NCBI GenBank assembly: GCA_964437735.1
Contig: CAYTID010000109.1
Location: 1 to 6,401, forward strand
Origin: CAYTID01 sp964437735
GTDB taxonomy: Bacteria; Bacteroidota; Ignavibacteria; UBA10030; BY39
DNA: 6,401 nt
Direction: 5' to 3'
Positions 5,761 through 6,401 of this stretch are shown here, piece after piece (positions within the stretch are counted from its first letter, which is position 1; every line of letters starts with the position of its first letter). Position numbers and translations under genes: made by a program. Below the pieces are notes generated by a model. It searched no databases. It was not told the DNA's origin and worked only from the letters and a program-made list of their open reading frames with translations.

Positions 5761-6207
5761 TCAATTCACCTCCTCCCCCGGTAGATGTAAATCACCTTTT
5801 GTAGTGTCGTTATTATTATCAACTACACTTTCTATATCTATTTGACTTTTAAAATTTTCTAACAATCTTCGCTCGCCCGATTTTTCAAACATAACAAGAA
5901 TAGCTTGACTACCATCGGACGTTGTTTCCTTTTTGACAACTTTTCCTGTATCGTCCCATCCGTTATGATAAATAATTTCACCTAAATGATATACTAATTC
6001 AGGCATGTAAGTGCGCGAATCATTTTTTTTATCAGATTCGCTATCGGAGGATGTCTTCTTGGTTTCGAGCAGGGCTAATTGTTTACAGCGGGTACAACGA
6101 AACCAGATTTTTTCTTCAACTCCCTCAATCTCACCAACTTTGGACATTTTTGTTTTTTTACCGCACTTCGTGCAAAAAAATTCTAAATACTTTTTGGTTT
6201 TTGCCAT
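5761..6207 (-). CDS. Zinc-ribbon protein with C-terminal Tudor/SH3-like domain, function unknown
   Basis: I do not recognise a named gene. The 148-residue product begins with a zinc ribbon: CTKC (C12, C15) and CTRC (C38, C41) with a 22-residue spacing between pairs. A polar Ser/Asp/Lys linker (about 50-66) follows. Residues 72-120 (HLGEIIYHNGWDDTGKV, then ILVMFEKSGERRLLENF) resemble the Tudor-like domain at the C-terminus of PcrA/UvrD helicases, with the G-x-x-V/I-x-H start and the FxxxGxRxL end. In PcrA this domain contacts RNA polymerase, so a transcription-linked role is conceivable but is inference. The tail is acidic and ends at a TGA that touches rpsU. The ATG at 6207 is the only good start, as no ATG, GTG or TTG lies between it and the upstream in-frame stop, yet it lacks a well-placed SD. 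A promoter candidate lies at 6306-6278. Co-transcription with rpsU suggests a link to translation or transcription. Confidence 0.85.
   Translation of the reverse strand: MAKTKKYLEFFCTKCGKKTKMSKVGEIEGVEEKIWFRCTRCKQLALLETKKTSSDSESDKKNDSRTYMPELVYHLGEIIYHNGWDDTGKVVKKETTSDGSQAILVMFEKSGERRLLENFKSQIDIESVVDNNNDTTKGDLHLPGEEVN
5766..5774 (-). promoter_or_regulatory. Perfect Shine-Dalgarno for rpsU, inside the end of the upstream gene
   Basis: Read on the minus strand, AGGAGGTGA matches the anti-SD of 16S rRNA over nine bases and ends five nt before the TTG start. It encodes parts of the last Glu-Glu-Val-Asn codons of the upstream gene. It is the longest SD match in the window and confirms the unusual TTG start codon. 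Confidence 0.88.
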
Positions 6208-6277
6208 CCTGAGAAATCTGGTTATTAATTCAATTATTTATCGAATGAGTTACAACGGGGATAAAACATTCGAGGTT

Positions 6278-6306
6278 AATATAGAAATATTTACAGAAAA
6301 TTCCAA
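6278..6306 (-). promoter_or_regulatory. Candidate promoter for the zinc-ribbon/rpsU operon
   Basis: On the minus strand TTGGAA (6306-6301) and TATATT (6283-6278) are separated by 17 nt, a good sigma-70-like arrangement. The -10 side reads ATTTCTATATT, one base different from the 11-mer found before asnA and the tRNA gene. The predicted leader is about 60 nt. It is back to back with the tRNA promoter candidate, with 25 nt between the two -35 elements. Confidence 0.5.
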
Positions 6307-6331
6307 ACAGATAAATATATTTCGCGGAGTC

Positions 6332-6360
6332 TTGTTTTTATTAGCCAAAATTTGTATATT
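6332..6360 (+). promoter_or_regulatory. Candidate promoter for the tRNA gene
   Basis: TTGTTT (6332-6337) and TATATT (6355-6360) are separated by 17 nt. Transcription would start near 6367, about 19 nt before the mature tRNA 5' end. The context ATTTGTATATT is shared with the region upstream of asnA. Confidence 0.6.
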
Positions 6361-6385
6361 TTGAAGCATTTAAAGGAAAAATATG

Positions 6386-6401
6386 GGGCCCTTAGCTCAG
6401 T
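6386..6401 (+). tRNA. 5' end of a tRNA gene (probably tRNA-Lys), cut by the window edge
   Basis: The last 16 bases, GGGCCCTTAGCTCAGT, fit the start of a tRNA: acceptor strand GGGCCCT, then T8 and A9, D-stem GCTC and A14. Aligning T8-A9 puts the first base at 6386. The TTAGCTCAGT pattern resembles E. coli tRNA-Lys, but the anticodon is outside the window, so the isotype is a guess. A good promoter lies just upstream. Confidence 0.78.

Noticed and set aside
6011..6364. Plus-strand open frame of 117 codons opposite the zinc-ribbon gene
   Set aside because: It is antisense to the CxxC-containing gene, continues through the promoter region, and has no recognisable domain.
6374..6401. AAGGA followed by ATG at 6382, looking like the start of a protein gene
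   Set aside because: The bases from 6386 match a tRNA 5' end (acceptor strand, T8-A9, GCTC D-stem) far better, and the ATG frame is too short to judge.

Overview
The window looks like chromosomal DNA from an AT-rich bacterium of the Bacteroidota-Chlorobiota-Ignavibacteriota (FCB) group. The evidence is the short Hc1-type histone H1-like protein common in that group, AT-rich intergenic DNA, the style of the S9 and M19 peptidases, and the bS21 sequence. This is inferred from gene content only. Strong Shine-Dalgarno (SD) sequences precede several genes, which argues against a typical member of class Bacteroidia, where SD use is rare. I see no phage genes, transposase, insertion sequence or CRISPR array.

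Layout, left to right on the + strand: the C-terminal catalytic domain of an S9 prolyl-oligopeptidase-family peptidase (1-674, cut by the window edge); a FabG-like short-chain dehydrogenase/reductase (818-1576); asnA, the ammonia-dependent asparagine synthetase (1635-2675); a 215-nt spacer holding overlapping inverted repeats (2676-2890); a two-gene operon of a bacterial deoxyhypusine-synthase-like enzyme (2891-4048) and a 69-residue histone H1-like protein (4052-4261), closed by a clear terminator; and a secreted or membrane-anchored M19 dipeptidase (4334-5545). A bidirectional terminator then separates this + strand block from a minus-strand operon of a zinc-ribbon plus Tudor-like protein (6207-5761) and ribosomal protein bS21 (rpsU, 5760-5560). 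The rpsU start codon TTG touches the stop codon of the upstream gene. A divergent promoter region (6208-6385) ends in the first 16 nt of a tRNA gene, probably tRNA-Lys.

Most of the window is housekeeping: peptide breakdown (S9, M19), asparagine synthesis, a lipid- or alcohol-type reductase, and translation (bS21, tRNA). Three points merit a second look. The DHS-like enzyme is encoded in a tight operon with a lysine-rich histone-like protein, and it keeps the catalytic lysine but lacks several spermidine-site residues of true DHS. The small zinc-ribbon/Tudor-like protein is fused by position to rpsU. The asnA-DHS spacer contains chained, mutually exclusive hairpin arms.
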